From Selaginella moellendorffii (lineage: Eukaryota; Streptophyta; Lycopodiopsida; Selaginellales; Selaginellaceae), in the NCBI RefSeq assembly GCF_000143415.4, contig NW_003314293.1:1198431-1262430 (forward strand): DNA of 64,000 nt, given 5' to 3'. Positions 12,536 through 23,148 of this stretch are shown here, piece after piece. The position numbers and the translations under genes were made by a program. The notes beneath the pieces were generated by a model. That model had not been told where the DNA came from and ran no database searches. It saw only the letters and a program-made list of their open reading frames with translations. Position 1 is the stretch's first letter; every line of letters begins with the position of its first letter.

Positions 12536-12550
12536 TATGGGTGGTGGAGT
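12536..12550 (+). promoter_or_regulatory. Polypurine tract of LARD-A
   Basis: The purine-rich GGGTGGTGGAG lies immediately before the 3' LTR. The preceding bases, CATCGAACTTTGTCTATG, closely match those before the 3' LTR of chromovirus copy 2 (minus strand, 36661-36690). Confidence 0.65.
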
Positions 12551-14313
12551 TGTGAGACACAAAATCCCTAGGCCCCAAAGTGGAGCCGGAAAGGGTGCCA
12601 CGTGGTAGTGGCCGAAACGAGAGCCAAACGAGCGTAACACGTTTGGACCAAAAGCTCCGACTTGAAAAGTCAAGAGCGGGAGTGGAACTCCCAACGAAGT
12701 GCTCGAGGAACGAGCACGAAGCGATCAAAAGGCGAGGCTCCAAAAAGGGACCCAAAAGGGCCAACACATGACACGTGGGAGTGTCCGAGATGGACTCGAG
12801 TTGGAGTCCGAAGTGGAGTCCGAGATGGACCCGAGTTGGAGTCCGAAGTGGAGTCCGAGATGGACCCGAGTTGGAGTCCGAAGTGGAGTCCGAGATGGAC
12901 CCGAGTTGGAGTCCGAAGTGGAGTCCGAGATGGACCCGAGATGGAGTCCGAGATGGAGTCCGAAGTGGAGTCCGAGGTGGACCCGAGATGGACCCGAGTT
13001 GGAGTCCGAAGTGGAGTCCAAGATGGACCCGAGATGGAGTCCGAGATGGAGTCCGAGATGGAGTCCGAGGTGGACCCGAGATGGACCCGAAATGGAGTCC
13101 GAGATGGAGTCCGAGATGGACCCGAGATGGAGTCCGAGATGGACCCGAGATGGACCCGAGATGGAGTCCGAGATGGAGTCCGAGATGGAGTCCGAAGTCG
13201 GGACCCGATACCGAGACCGAGGCCGAGGCCGAGACCGAGCCCGAGCCCGAGCCCGAGTCCGAGCCCGAGTCCGAGTCCGAGTCCGAGTCCGAGTCCGAGT
13301 CCAAGTCCGGAGCCTGAGAGGGTGAAAGCCCAAAGCGTTCGTCTCCCAGACCCTGGGGGGTTTGGTGAGCTCCAAAAGTATAGTAGGGGGAGGACTGCAG
13401 TGGAGCCAGTTTGGCCAGGAAAGGCCAGTTTGGCCCAGGACGGCCGGACCCAGTGTTGGGTGATGAGCTGCCCACTGGGAAGTCCAAGACTAGAGTGAAC
13501 ACGGACCGACAAGCGGGGTAGCTTGGTGAAGTGTTCAAGAGCCGGCTCTAGTTCCCCCGGGAGATCGACTGGCCGATGCTCCCAGTCCAAGTGTGGGTGG
13601 CACTACCTACTTGGATACCTGGTGTGGCTCAACGGAACCTCGCTCTAAGCCCATGGCTAGAGCACCTAAAGACGAAAGGCGGGGAGAGTACCCATGAGGC
13701 TTGCGTAAGGCCACGGTGTTCCGAAATGGTGTCCCAAAGTCCCAGACTGTGGAAAGGAAGAGGGGTAGCCCTCCGGTGTGGTGACCAAGGACACAGTCAC
13801 ATAGTGAGGAAGTCCTAGAGGATAGTGGGACTTAGTGGTCGGGCCGGTGGGCCTCGATCCAGTGGCAGTGTTAGCGAACACAACCAAGGACAGAAAGGGA
13901 CTTGGTGGGGACCGGAACAGAGATATTGGGGAAGGCTATTCCCCATGTCTGTAGGCATCCTAAGGATGTTAAGGAGTGGATCTGGGACGACCACTCATGG
14001 ACGGATGACCCAGTCTTTGAGAGACGGGATTGGAATGTAGGTGGTGTTGGACCACCAGTGTGACCAAGGTAAATGGGCATGGCCTTAGCGTAACGGGCCG
14101 ATATGTTGGTGGTACCTTGGGGTGTCGATCATGGGATCGGACACGTGGAGCACTTGGACCAAGTGCTAAGGTTGAGTGGCATGGATGCCATTCTCGGGGC
14201 TAGCAAGCCCCAAGTCCTGAGTTGGGCTTATGGAGGTTGTGAATGAGACTCCTCCAAGTGGTCGGAGGTGTGGTTAAGTGACTAAAGTAGAATGGAAAAT
14301 TTAGTCGCTTACA
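12551..14313 (+). repeat. LARD-A 3' LTR
   Basis: This 1763-bp LTR is a near-identical copy of 6702-8452, including the tandem array (about 12790-13310) with a slightly different unit count. It ends GTCGCTTACA, followed by the target duplicate CTATC. Confidence 0.9.
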
Positions 14314-14318
14314 CTATC

Positions 14319-17300
14319 CTTGATTGTTGCACCCAGCAATATCGGATCGCTACTTCCATTTTTGAGGTATCCTTTCGGTTCCATAGCAAAGACTTTGCTT
14401 TGTTAAGTCCAAAGGGTGTTTACCCCTAGTATGTCTCTTTATCATTTTCTGCTATGGCTTTATTCATAGCCCAATTTAGTGACCCTCCCATGGGTCTTTT
14501 ATAGAGACTACATTCCTCGAACTCACTATACCATCGCATGAACATAGCTCATTTCCCTTAAGTGTTCTTCCCACTTGGTCATCTTGACCAAGCGCCACCA
14601 TCATAAACAGTTCAGATCAACACTTTGAATCAGGAACTTCATTCCTTAGCTAACCAAGGACCTTATCCTTATTTAGCCACAAGATCACCTAGTGATCTCA
14701 CCTTAGCACCTCAACAGAGTTGCCAAGAGGTATTTAGTCTTCTAGACTTTCAAGTTATTGACCATGACCCTGGGGGCATCCCCCACACTTGGTGGTGCAC
14801 CTAAGCCAACCCTTACGGCCAAGGGTTCATAGCAATTGAGACTAGGTGTCCCCATCTCATTCACCACGCCCTTAGTGCCACTCGCACCAAGGTGTTCAAG
14901 TTAGATATGCCGAGCCACACTAAGCAATCTAACTGTGTATCATGACTCCGAGGCATCCCTCGCTTGGCAGTGTGCCCAAACTAGTCTCCTCACTGAGAGT
15001 CCATGACCACCGAAAAATAAGTGTTTTCATATTCCAAACCATCACCAGGCCCTAGTGATTTAGGACTCGAACCCAAGCACTAGAGGGTCGGGACTCGAAC
15101 CCAACCTCCGTATATGCATTTACAGAAGGCATCATCCAAGATGCCTGGCGTGACTCCCCATGCCGGTGCACCAACTTATAGTTAAAGCGCGCTATAAATC
15201 ACATTTTAGGAACCTAGTTCCTCCGCACTGCCAAATCCTCTCACTTGACAAGTCTGTGATCATGCATGGACTCCTCCATGCTCGGCCTCACGGGCTACCC
15301 CTTTTGAAGTTAGCACCTTCAACTAGGGGATTTGTCCCCCTAACTTGTCAATCTCACTTAGCAAGTCATCCGGCCACTGTAACATGGTTCATGCATAAGC
15401 GTGAAAGTCCTTAACCATCAACTTTCGTTCAAAGCCCTCTCTTTGAACACTTGGGAACTACTTCCCCAACCTTGATAGCCTCGCCTCATGGCTAGCTTCA
15501 AGACCACGCTTCTGTTGTGCCACTTTGATTTTGTGCGCTCTAGGAACCATTTATGCTTGGCTTTCTAGGTTCTTACCTACCTAGAATTGTCTTTGGGAAC
15601 CTTCAAGGAACTCTGTTCCTTAGATTGTTAAAGCTTCTCCTTTGCAAGCTCCTTACTCACCATATGGTTTAATATGGACGATTCCACATTTTTGACTCTT
15701 TATGGCATCGCAGTTGCTAGTAACAACATCCTCGAGCACTCTCTTGATTCTCCACTCCCAACTTGCATAACCACCATTGGTTATGCCCTTCGATTTCTAT
15801 GGTTCAGTTCCATCCCAATACTACTTGCCTTTTGGCCTCATATGTTTCCTTTGGTTATTCTCCTCTAGACTAGGAAGATAGCTTTGCACATTCTATCATG
15901 CCTTAGCAAGTATTCATAGGGATGAATCTACCCGATAGCTTAGGGAGTGGTTCCTCAATTTGGGCATACTCACCTTATAATCCCACACACCGGGATTACC
16001 GTTGCTACTTATGGGCCTTTATATGCCCATCACTAGGATCTCATTTTTGGATTTGTCCAAATCGGGTAGACGGATTCCTCCCGTCTCCACAACCTTGAAC
16101 GTTTGGATAGCACTTTCTATCCATCATTCGCTAGGGATTTAATCATGTGGGCCTTATCTAATGCCCTTGCGACATCAAATACCACTTCCTGGTGTTTTAG
16201 AGTGTTTAGGTGTCCCAATTATGGCTTTCTTTGGCAATGAGTATTCCCTTTACGACATTGACTTACTTTATCGCAACATAAATAATTTATCCCCAATAAA
16301 GGTATATCTAACTTCTTTATGCCATTAAAAAGTCTTGGGTAGCTACCTTCTACCCGTTTAACCAATTACCTTGCACCTTTTGCTTAGTTTCTTCATAGTT
16401 GTCAAGTCCTACAACTCATTGCTGGTGCTTCCACACCTCCATCATTATCTGGATCACCACACTCTACCACATGCCTTCCAGTTTAGGCTATGCCATTCCT
16501 ATTTCCATTGGGATTCCCCTGGCAAGGGGTTCTCATGAACCTAACAACATAACCTTAAGATATCACACCTTAGCACATTTGATGTCTCAACACTATCGGC
16601 TCCATGAGTCTACCTTTATGACACCTTGCACTTGTGTCTAGGTTTTGGCCAAAACTAGCCCAGTCATTTCTTATACCAACTATCCGTTAGCACTACACTA
16701 TAGTGTTCACACACAACTCTGCACCAAAGTTGCTTTTTCTGGGAACACCTTTCCCACGACTTTAGTATGGCACATTCTGCCACCCATGAGATACCCATTG
16801 TTTTCATTTTTGGATTTTACAATCCTCCCTATCCTTCGTGGGGCACCATACACCTCAGTCCAAATGCTTTTTCCAATCCCTTAGGACCATTCCTTGACTC
16901 TTCTTAAGTCATCCGACATTTTTGGACTTTGCTAAACCACCGATCTGTAAGGTCCTATTTTTGAGGTGCCAGTTCGCTAGAATACAACTTCATGTATTTA
17001 TGTCCAACTCATAAGGACCATCTTGCAAGTGTTACTCCAACACTTTATTATTTCCGTTCTCTGTGGGCTACTTTTGCCCCTTAGGACTATCTGTCCCTAT
17101 GATGAGAACAACGACTCATCCTTTGAGCACACCCCCAACTCCTTGGGTTCGTTCCAGCATTTATAAAAGGTAGCCCCAGCTACCATTTCGAGGGCTCGTG
17201 CCCTCATCTGTTTTTGACCTCTTACGGTTATCAATTTCGGTCTCAAATTCATAAGCACCAGCCTCAACTATGTAAGGATTATCTTTTAACTCCTTTATTG

Positions 17301-17640
17301 TTTTGGAGCCTCTATCTTTCCTATGATCCCAACTGCAGTTATTTACCACAACTACCTTAGCCAGTTTGCTGAGTCAAACGTTCATCCGTATCACATCCTC
17401 AACTCTTTGAGGGAAACCTTATACCATTCCCAAGATCCCAAAGTCGTTCCCTTACTGGCCCTTTTCCATCCACCACATCACGCACAAGTTCACGCATGAA
17501 CTTGAGTGGAGAGCCATATCCTCTCGACATGCTACTCCTCGAGGATAGGTCCATATCTAGGACCTTCCAATTCCAATACAAGTGGTGATATACTTGGCCA
17601 CCAATAAGAGTCAGACTAAGGAATAGCTCCGATACCAAAT
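14319..17640 (-). mobile_element. LARD-B internal region (opposite orientation)
   Basis: This is the reverse complement of most of the LARD-A internal region, clearly more diverged and with no coding capacity. On the minus strand it starts with the primer site ATTTGGTATCGGAGC (17626-17640) next to its 5' LTR. It is interrupted at 14319, where LARD-A inserted, and resumes at 6701. Confidence 0.85.
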
Positions 17641-19575
17641 TGTAAGCGACTAAATTTTCCATTTATAGTTTAGTCAGTTAGCCACACCTCCGACCACTTG
17701 GAGGAGTCTCATTCACAACCTCCTTAAGTCCAATTCAGGACTTGGGACTTGCTAGCCCCGAGAAGGGCATCCATGCCACCCATCCCTTGCACTTGGTCCA
17801 AGTGCTCCACGTGTCCGACCCCCTGACCGACACCCCAAGGTACCACTGACATATCAGCCCATTACACTAAGGCCATGCCCATTCACCTTGGTCACACCAG
17901 TGGTCTGACACCACCTATATCACAGTCCCATCTCTCAAAGACTGGGCCATCCGTCCACGAATGATCATCCCAGATCCACTCCTTAGCATCCTTAGGATGC
18001 CCACAGACATGGGGAATAGCCTTCCCCAATATCCCTTTTCCGGTCCCCACCAAGTCCCTTTTTTGCCCATGGCCATGCTCGCCAACACTGCCACTGGATC
18101 GAGGCCCACAGGCCCGACCACTAAGGCCCACGGTCCTCTGGGACTTCCTCACCACTTGTATATATCCTTGGTCACTACACCAGAGGACTCCTCCTCTTCC
18201 TTTCCACAGTCTGGGCCTTTGGGATGACATTTCGGAACACCGTGACCCTATGCGAGCCTCATGGGTACTCTCCCCGCCTTCCACCTTTGGGTGCTCTAGC
18301 CATGGGCTTAGAGCGAGGTTCCGTTGAGCCACGCCATGTATCCAAGTAGGTAGTGCCACCCACACTTGGACTAGGAGCATCGATCAGTCGATCTCCCGGG
18401 GGAACTAGAGCCGGCTCTTAAACACTTCACCAAGCTACCCCGCTTGTCGGTCTGTATTCACTCTAGTCTTGGACTTCCCAGTGGTCAGTTTATCACCTAA
18501 CACTGGGTATGGCCTTCCTGGGCCAAACTGGCCTTTCCTAGGCCAAACTGGCCTTTCCTAGCCAGACTGGCTCCACTGGGCTCCAATCCCCACACTCTCC
18601 CTACTATAATTTTGGAACCCCCCGCAAGGGGGATGATCGCTTTGGGCTTTCACCCAACTGCCTATATTAGTATTCGGACTCGGACTCGGACTCGGTCTCG
18701 GTTCCGGTTTCGGACTCGGACTCGGTCTCGGTTCCGGTTTCGGACTCAGACTCGGTCTCAGTTCCGGTTTCGGACTCGGACTCGGTCTCGGTCTCGGTCT
18801 TGGTTCCATCTTGGACTCCATCTCGGGTCCATCTCAGACTCCATCTCGGACTCCATCTTGGACTCCATCTCGGACTCCACCTCGGGTCCACCTCGGACTC
18901 CAACTCGGGTCCATCTCGGACTCCACCTCGGGTCCACCTCAGACTCCATCTCGGACTCCATCTCAGACTCCACCTTGGGTCCACCTCGGACTCCAACTCG
19001 GACTTCATCTCGGACTCCAACTCGGACTCCATCTCGGACTCCATCACGGGTCCATCTTGGACTCCATCTCGGGTCCATCTTGGACTCCACCTCGGGTCCA
19101 CCTCGGACTCCACCTCAGGTCCACCTCAAACTCCATCTTGGACTCCACCTTGGGTCCACCTCAAATTCCAACTCGGACTCCATCTCGGACTCCAACTCGG
19201 ACTCCATCTCGAACTCCACCTCAGGTCCATCTCGGACTCCACCTCGGGTCCACCTCAGACTCCATCTCAGACTCCACCTTGGACTCCATCTCGGACTCCG
19301 TTTCGGGTCCATCTCGGACTCCATCTCGGGTCCATCTCTAACTCTTCCATGTGTCATGTGTTGGTCCTTTTTGGGTCCCTTTTTGGAGCCTTGCTTATTG
19401 TTTGCCTCATGCTCACTCCTCAAGCACTTTGTTGGGAGTTCCACTCCCGCTCTCGACCTTCCAAGTCGGAGCTTTTAGTCAAAACGTGTTATGCTCGTTT
19501 GGCTTTCGCTTCGGCCACTACCACATGGCACCCTTTCCGGCTCCACTTTAGGGCCTAGGGATTTTGTGTCTCACA
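17641..19575 (-). repeat. LARD-B 5' LTR
   Basis: In plus coordinates it starts TGTAAGCGAC and ends TGTCTCACA, the reverse of the LARD-A LTR. It carries a diverged version of the tandem array (18670-19340) and the AAAGCCCAAAG block near 18645. It abuts chromovirus copy 1 at 19576 and sits inside that element's second short intron, because the matching uninterrupted sequence occurs at 37445-37496. Confidence 0.85.
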
Positions 19576-21226
19576 TTTTACCTTTGGGTCAACTTCTGGC
19601 TGATCCCACTTAGCAGCTTGAGGTTCTTGGTGTTCAGCCACACTTCTCCCCAGCCTGGAACTCTACATCCCGACGCTTCTGGTTCGCGTATTTGGTTTGC
19701 CTTTGTTGAGCCCGTTCCAAGGAATCCCTCACTATATTCCAAATGCTGAGTCTTTCCGCCGTGAATGCCTTCATTGCGGGTAACTCTCCATAGTACTTGG
19801 CCACACTGAGCTCCATAGGACCTTCAATAGCTCGCCCATTGATGACTTCCCATGGACTTACCCTAATATTCAAATGTGGTGAGTTGTTATAACACATTTC
19901 CACAAGTCCCAAATGACTTACCCAATCGGTCTGGTCTCCTGAGACATAGCATCGCAAATAATCCTCCAGCTGCCTATTTACCCTTTCTATTTGTCTGTCT
20001 GTCAAGAAGTGTTAATGCCATCAAACTTTACTTATTACCCCATACCTGTCTGTGAGTGATAGGCTGTGCTGAATTTTAACTTGGTGCGATATTGTTCCAG
20101 GAGTGGTCTCCAGAGCCTACTAGTGAAGATCTTATCTCGATCTGAGATGATCTCTTCCGGCCTTCCCCGCACTTGAACCACTTGTTCAAAGAACAGCTTT
20201 GCTACACCTTCCGCATCCACTTCCATTGTGGTGGGTATGAAATGTGCCATTTTTGAAAATTGGTCCACCACCACGAATATCGCATCAAACCTCTCGCTTG
20301 GGGGGAGTCCCGTGATGAAGTCCATCGTAAGACATTTCCACAGACGATCTGGAATTGGGATGGTTTGCAACAAGCCCCCACTAGCCTTAGTCATGGCTTT
20401 GACCTGCTGATATGTTGGACATGTCTTTACATAGTCTTGGACGTCTTTAGTCATATCTGGCTAGTGGTACTTCCTCTTGAGTAAGCCCATCGTCTTGGGC
20501 ACTCCGCCGTGTCCCGCAAAGGTCCGTCATGACACTCTTCTAAGGCTACCTTCCTTAGTTCCCCTTCTGGAACATACACCCTCGTTTGCTTATAATAGAT
20601 GAGTCTATTGCATTCCGCATAGCCTATTTTCTCTTCCATTGGCAGCTCACCTCTCTAGTGAGGTTCCCATGCCTCTAGATTCCTCAGCAACACGTTCGAA
20701 AGTAGTCCTCCATATTGTAAAACCAATCCTCCACCACCTTATAGTCATTCACTCCCTTGAAGACTAGTGGGGGCTTTGGTTTGTACTTAGGAACTGCTTG
20801 AGGGACTGATTCCACTTCGGTCTCTTCGACCTTGTTTAGGTTTTGCCTCAGTCCCTGTCGAAGGGTCCACACCTTCTGCGCTGCCAGCATCTGCAGTCTT
20901 TTGCCTTTTCTTCCGCTTCTCGTCACGCTTTAGCTTGCGTACGAGAGTCTCCAGCAGGGCATTGGTCTGTGCCAATTGTTCTTCTAGCATGTCCAATCGA
21001 GCCTTGGACAACCGAACCTCACCACCGGACTTCTTTTTGGAAGTTTCCTCACTAGAGTCCTCTTCATGTAAAGATTCCTCATCTATAGCCTCTTGTTCAA
21101 CTGGAGGCTCCAGCTCTAGAGGAGGTTCCGTCTTCACCTTGGTTCATTTCTGCCCTGCCTTTGCGATCTCTCAGCAATCCGCCTCTATCCTTCGCTAGAA
21201 CTGAGGAAAAGGCTCCGATACCAAAT
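19576..21226 (-). pseudogene. gag-pol: Chromovirus copy 1: gag and integrase remnants
   Basis: Minus strand. From 21137 downward is the start of gag (acidic N-terminus, then the [15 protein letters not shown] region). It joins at about 20695 directly to the linker before integrase. The junction corresponds to about 2.7 kb missing relative to copy 2 (zinc knuckle, protease, RT, RNase H). Integrase follows ([37 protein letters not shown]), interrupted by a conserved 47-bp intron (19999-20045). The primer site lies at 21211-21226. The 3' part is cut off by LARD-B. It is dead because of the deletion and stops. Confidence 0.9.
19999..20045 (-). other. 47-bp intron in integrase of chromovirus copy 1
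   Basis: On the minus strand it begins GTATGG and ends TTGACAG. Removing it restores the canonical integrase reading (YHSQTD...RVNRQLEDY). The same position and length occur in copy 2 (37915-37961). It could be an in-frame-disrupting insertion instead, but the splice signals and matching length favour an intron. Confidence 0.65.
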
Positions 21227-21521
21227 TGTAAGCCACAAATTTTTCCTTTCCAATTTGCCAGCTTACCTCGTCTATCCGACCAACACTGCCTTGGATTTTG
21301 CTAAGTTCCTTCGCCAAGGTTCCCGCCTATTGTACCAGCTCCTACTTGGTCCTACTTGGTTTCAGCTACTCACTGCACAAGCAACGGAGCGTTAGCCATC
21401 TATTTGGACCCCGGGTTAGACTAGACTTAAGGTTTGGCTACACTCCCCGCAAGCACAAGCAGCCAAGCATACCAAGCCTCTAGGTTCCTAACATCCCTTA
21501 GTATAACAAGACCATATCAAT
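21227..21521 (-). repeat. Chromovirus copy 1 5' LTR, part 1 of 3
   Basis: Starts TGTAAGCCAC after the primer site and matches 42293-42590 of copy 2. It is interrupted at 21522 by the DNA transposon and resumes at 34804. The last 8 bases, ATATCAAT (21514-21521), are the left target duplicate. Confidence 0.9.
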
Positions 21522-21543
21522 GCTCTATTTCGTTAAAGTGGGA
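21522..21543 (+). repeat. Left terminal inverted repeat of the transposon
   Basis: GCTCTATTTCGTTAAAGTGG plus GA. It matches the reverse complement of 34774-34795 with one mismatch, and matches the start of the right copy at 53006. The next bases (about 21544-21564) match the inner end of the MITE at 34453-34473. Confidence 0.9.
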
Positions 21544-22061
21544 TTTATTCAGTAAAATGGGACTAGGTACAAATTTTCAAGTATTTGAAAATGACGTGAA
21601 ATTATATGTTTTTTGTCTAGGGGCTAGACATATCTGGGGCATGGTGACTAGTGCGGTGACTTTGTGTCCAGACTGAGTCCATCTGGTTGTATAATAAATC
21701 TCATTGTCAAGGTGAACAAGCCGAATCTAAAGCTAAAGAAGAGCGATGGCATGCGCGCACACACTATTTGTTTGTTCATTGAGCGTGTGGTGAGCTTTCC
21801 AAGATGAATGTCATTCCTATTAGCCAGACATATAACTTAATGGTGAGAACATTTAGATATTATTCAATGTTATCTTTTTCTAACGAATCTAATTGTGAAG
21901 GTGTAGCAAGAGGCATTGCTAGTCTGGAGAAGTCATTTAACTCATTTGACCCTTAGTGTATTTTCATGAAACTAAATAACATTCATATTATTAAGGAATT
22001 TCTCTAGTACCTTTTTTTTACGACATAGAGGCTTGCATTTCTTTCAAAGGTGATTTAGTAA

Positions 22062-23076
22062 AAGGCCTGAGGGCACATGCCATTCTATTTCTCAGACCGG
22101 TATTAAGATATACTAGTGCAAAGGGAAAAAGGTATTTGGTGATCAAGTAAATGGCATGAGGGCACACGCCATTATAAGCCTAAGCGCTAGTGGACACCTC
22201 CTTTTTGGTACTCTCAGCGGTACTATCATCCTTCTCCGGGTCAGTTGTTTTGCTTTGGATTGTTGTCTCTGACGTTACTGGGGCGTTCTCGATAGTTGTT
22301 AATGTTGCCGTTTGTTCAGAAAAATGATCACCTGGAGTATAGTATGGGGAGTTTGGAAGACTTATATATTCTACATCTTCACCTATCTCCTTCTCCGTCT
22401 CCTTTTCTGCCTCACTTACAGATTTTGTGCTTGCCATGAGAACGCTCTTCACCCTAAAATATGGAATTCGTTGTGTTATAAAAGGAAACCAACACACACG
22501 CTGCAAGGGAATGATGGTACATAAAGCACGTAAGCCCACAATATGGGTTTATGTGCCATTAATATGGGCCACACGCCATATTATTAGATTTATGCACGTG
22601 TGATTGGTAAATGCATATGTCACATCATCTTTGTTTTACCTCACACACTATATCAGGCCTAATGAACCATATCACATGTGTGCACATGCTATATATATGG
22701 AGAAGTATTATGCAAGGATAGAAATTCAATGCATGATTGTGGAGAGCAATGGCATGAAGCCACATGCTAAATAACATTTTAGAGAAAGAATTAAAATAGA
22801 AACATGCAAACAGTACTAAGTGGACCAAGACTTAGAAGTGCACAATTGAATGAGGTATTTCTAATAAATATTTCATTCACCTCATATAGGAATGGCTACC
22901 ACTCTCAAATGGCGTATCGCCTCATGCCATCACCTCGCAATTTGTTATAACAATCCGATGAATTCATATTCGGCTTGTTCACCTTGAACTTTAAGTAAGA
23001 TTTGCTAGAACAACTAAGAATTTATACTTGTTATTTGTATCATCTCACCTAGGAATGGCGTAAAACCACATGCCAT
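22062..23076. repeat. Palindrome cluster in the left subterminal region
   Basis: Copies of the 22-bp palindrome (half-site ATGGCRTGNGG and its mirror) lie at about 22062-22084, 22151-22172, 22562-22583, 22749-22770, 22919-22940 and 23055-23076, each with a few mismatches. They flank gene C and reach to the 3' end of gene A. Confidence 0.8.
22180..22438 (-). CDS. Gene C: small Ser/Thr/Glu-rich protein, 85 aa
   Basis: I chose the ATG at 22438 (MASTKSVSEAEK) rather than the longer frame, because the upstream residues look like untranslated sequence. The protein is hydrophilic, with a conserved-looking core YISLPNSPYYTP followed by a Thr-rich stretch, and no membrane segment or known domain. The reason to take it as real is a relative at 45863-46183, outside this element, with the core FVSLPLSPYYTP and a matching downstream segment (TIENAPVTSETTIQSK versus TIDKNAHVTFETTVKSK). 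It lies 1 kb downstream of gene A on the same strand, near the element's left end, flanked by palindromes. Function unknown. Confidence 0.55.
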
Positions 23077-23148
23077 CACGCCTCCTCTAATTCAGATTCG
23101 GATTGTTCACCTTGAAATAAAATACATTAGAAACTTAGTAAAGGAATA

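Larger units (their letters stand above)
6702..14313 (+). mobile_element. LARD-A: complete non-coding LTR retrotransposon
   Basis: Two direct LTRs (6702-8452 and 12551-14313) start TGTGAGACAC and end GTCGCTTACA. They enclose about 4.1 kb that contains no gag or pol. A primer site follows the 5' LTR (8455-8467), a purine-rich tract precedes the 3' LTR, and a perfect 5-bp target duplication CTATC flanks the element (6697-6701 and 14314-14318). Large size with no coding capacity fits a LARD, a non-autonomous element mobilised by another element's proteins. The tract before the 3' LTR resembles that of the chromovirus at 35513-43240, which is a plausible helper family. The two LTRs differ by few substitutions plus array-length changes, so the insertion is fairly young. 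Confidence 0.9.
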
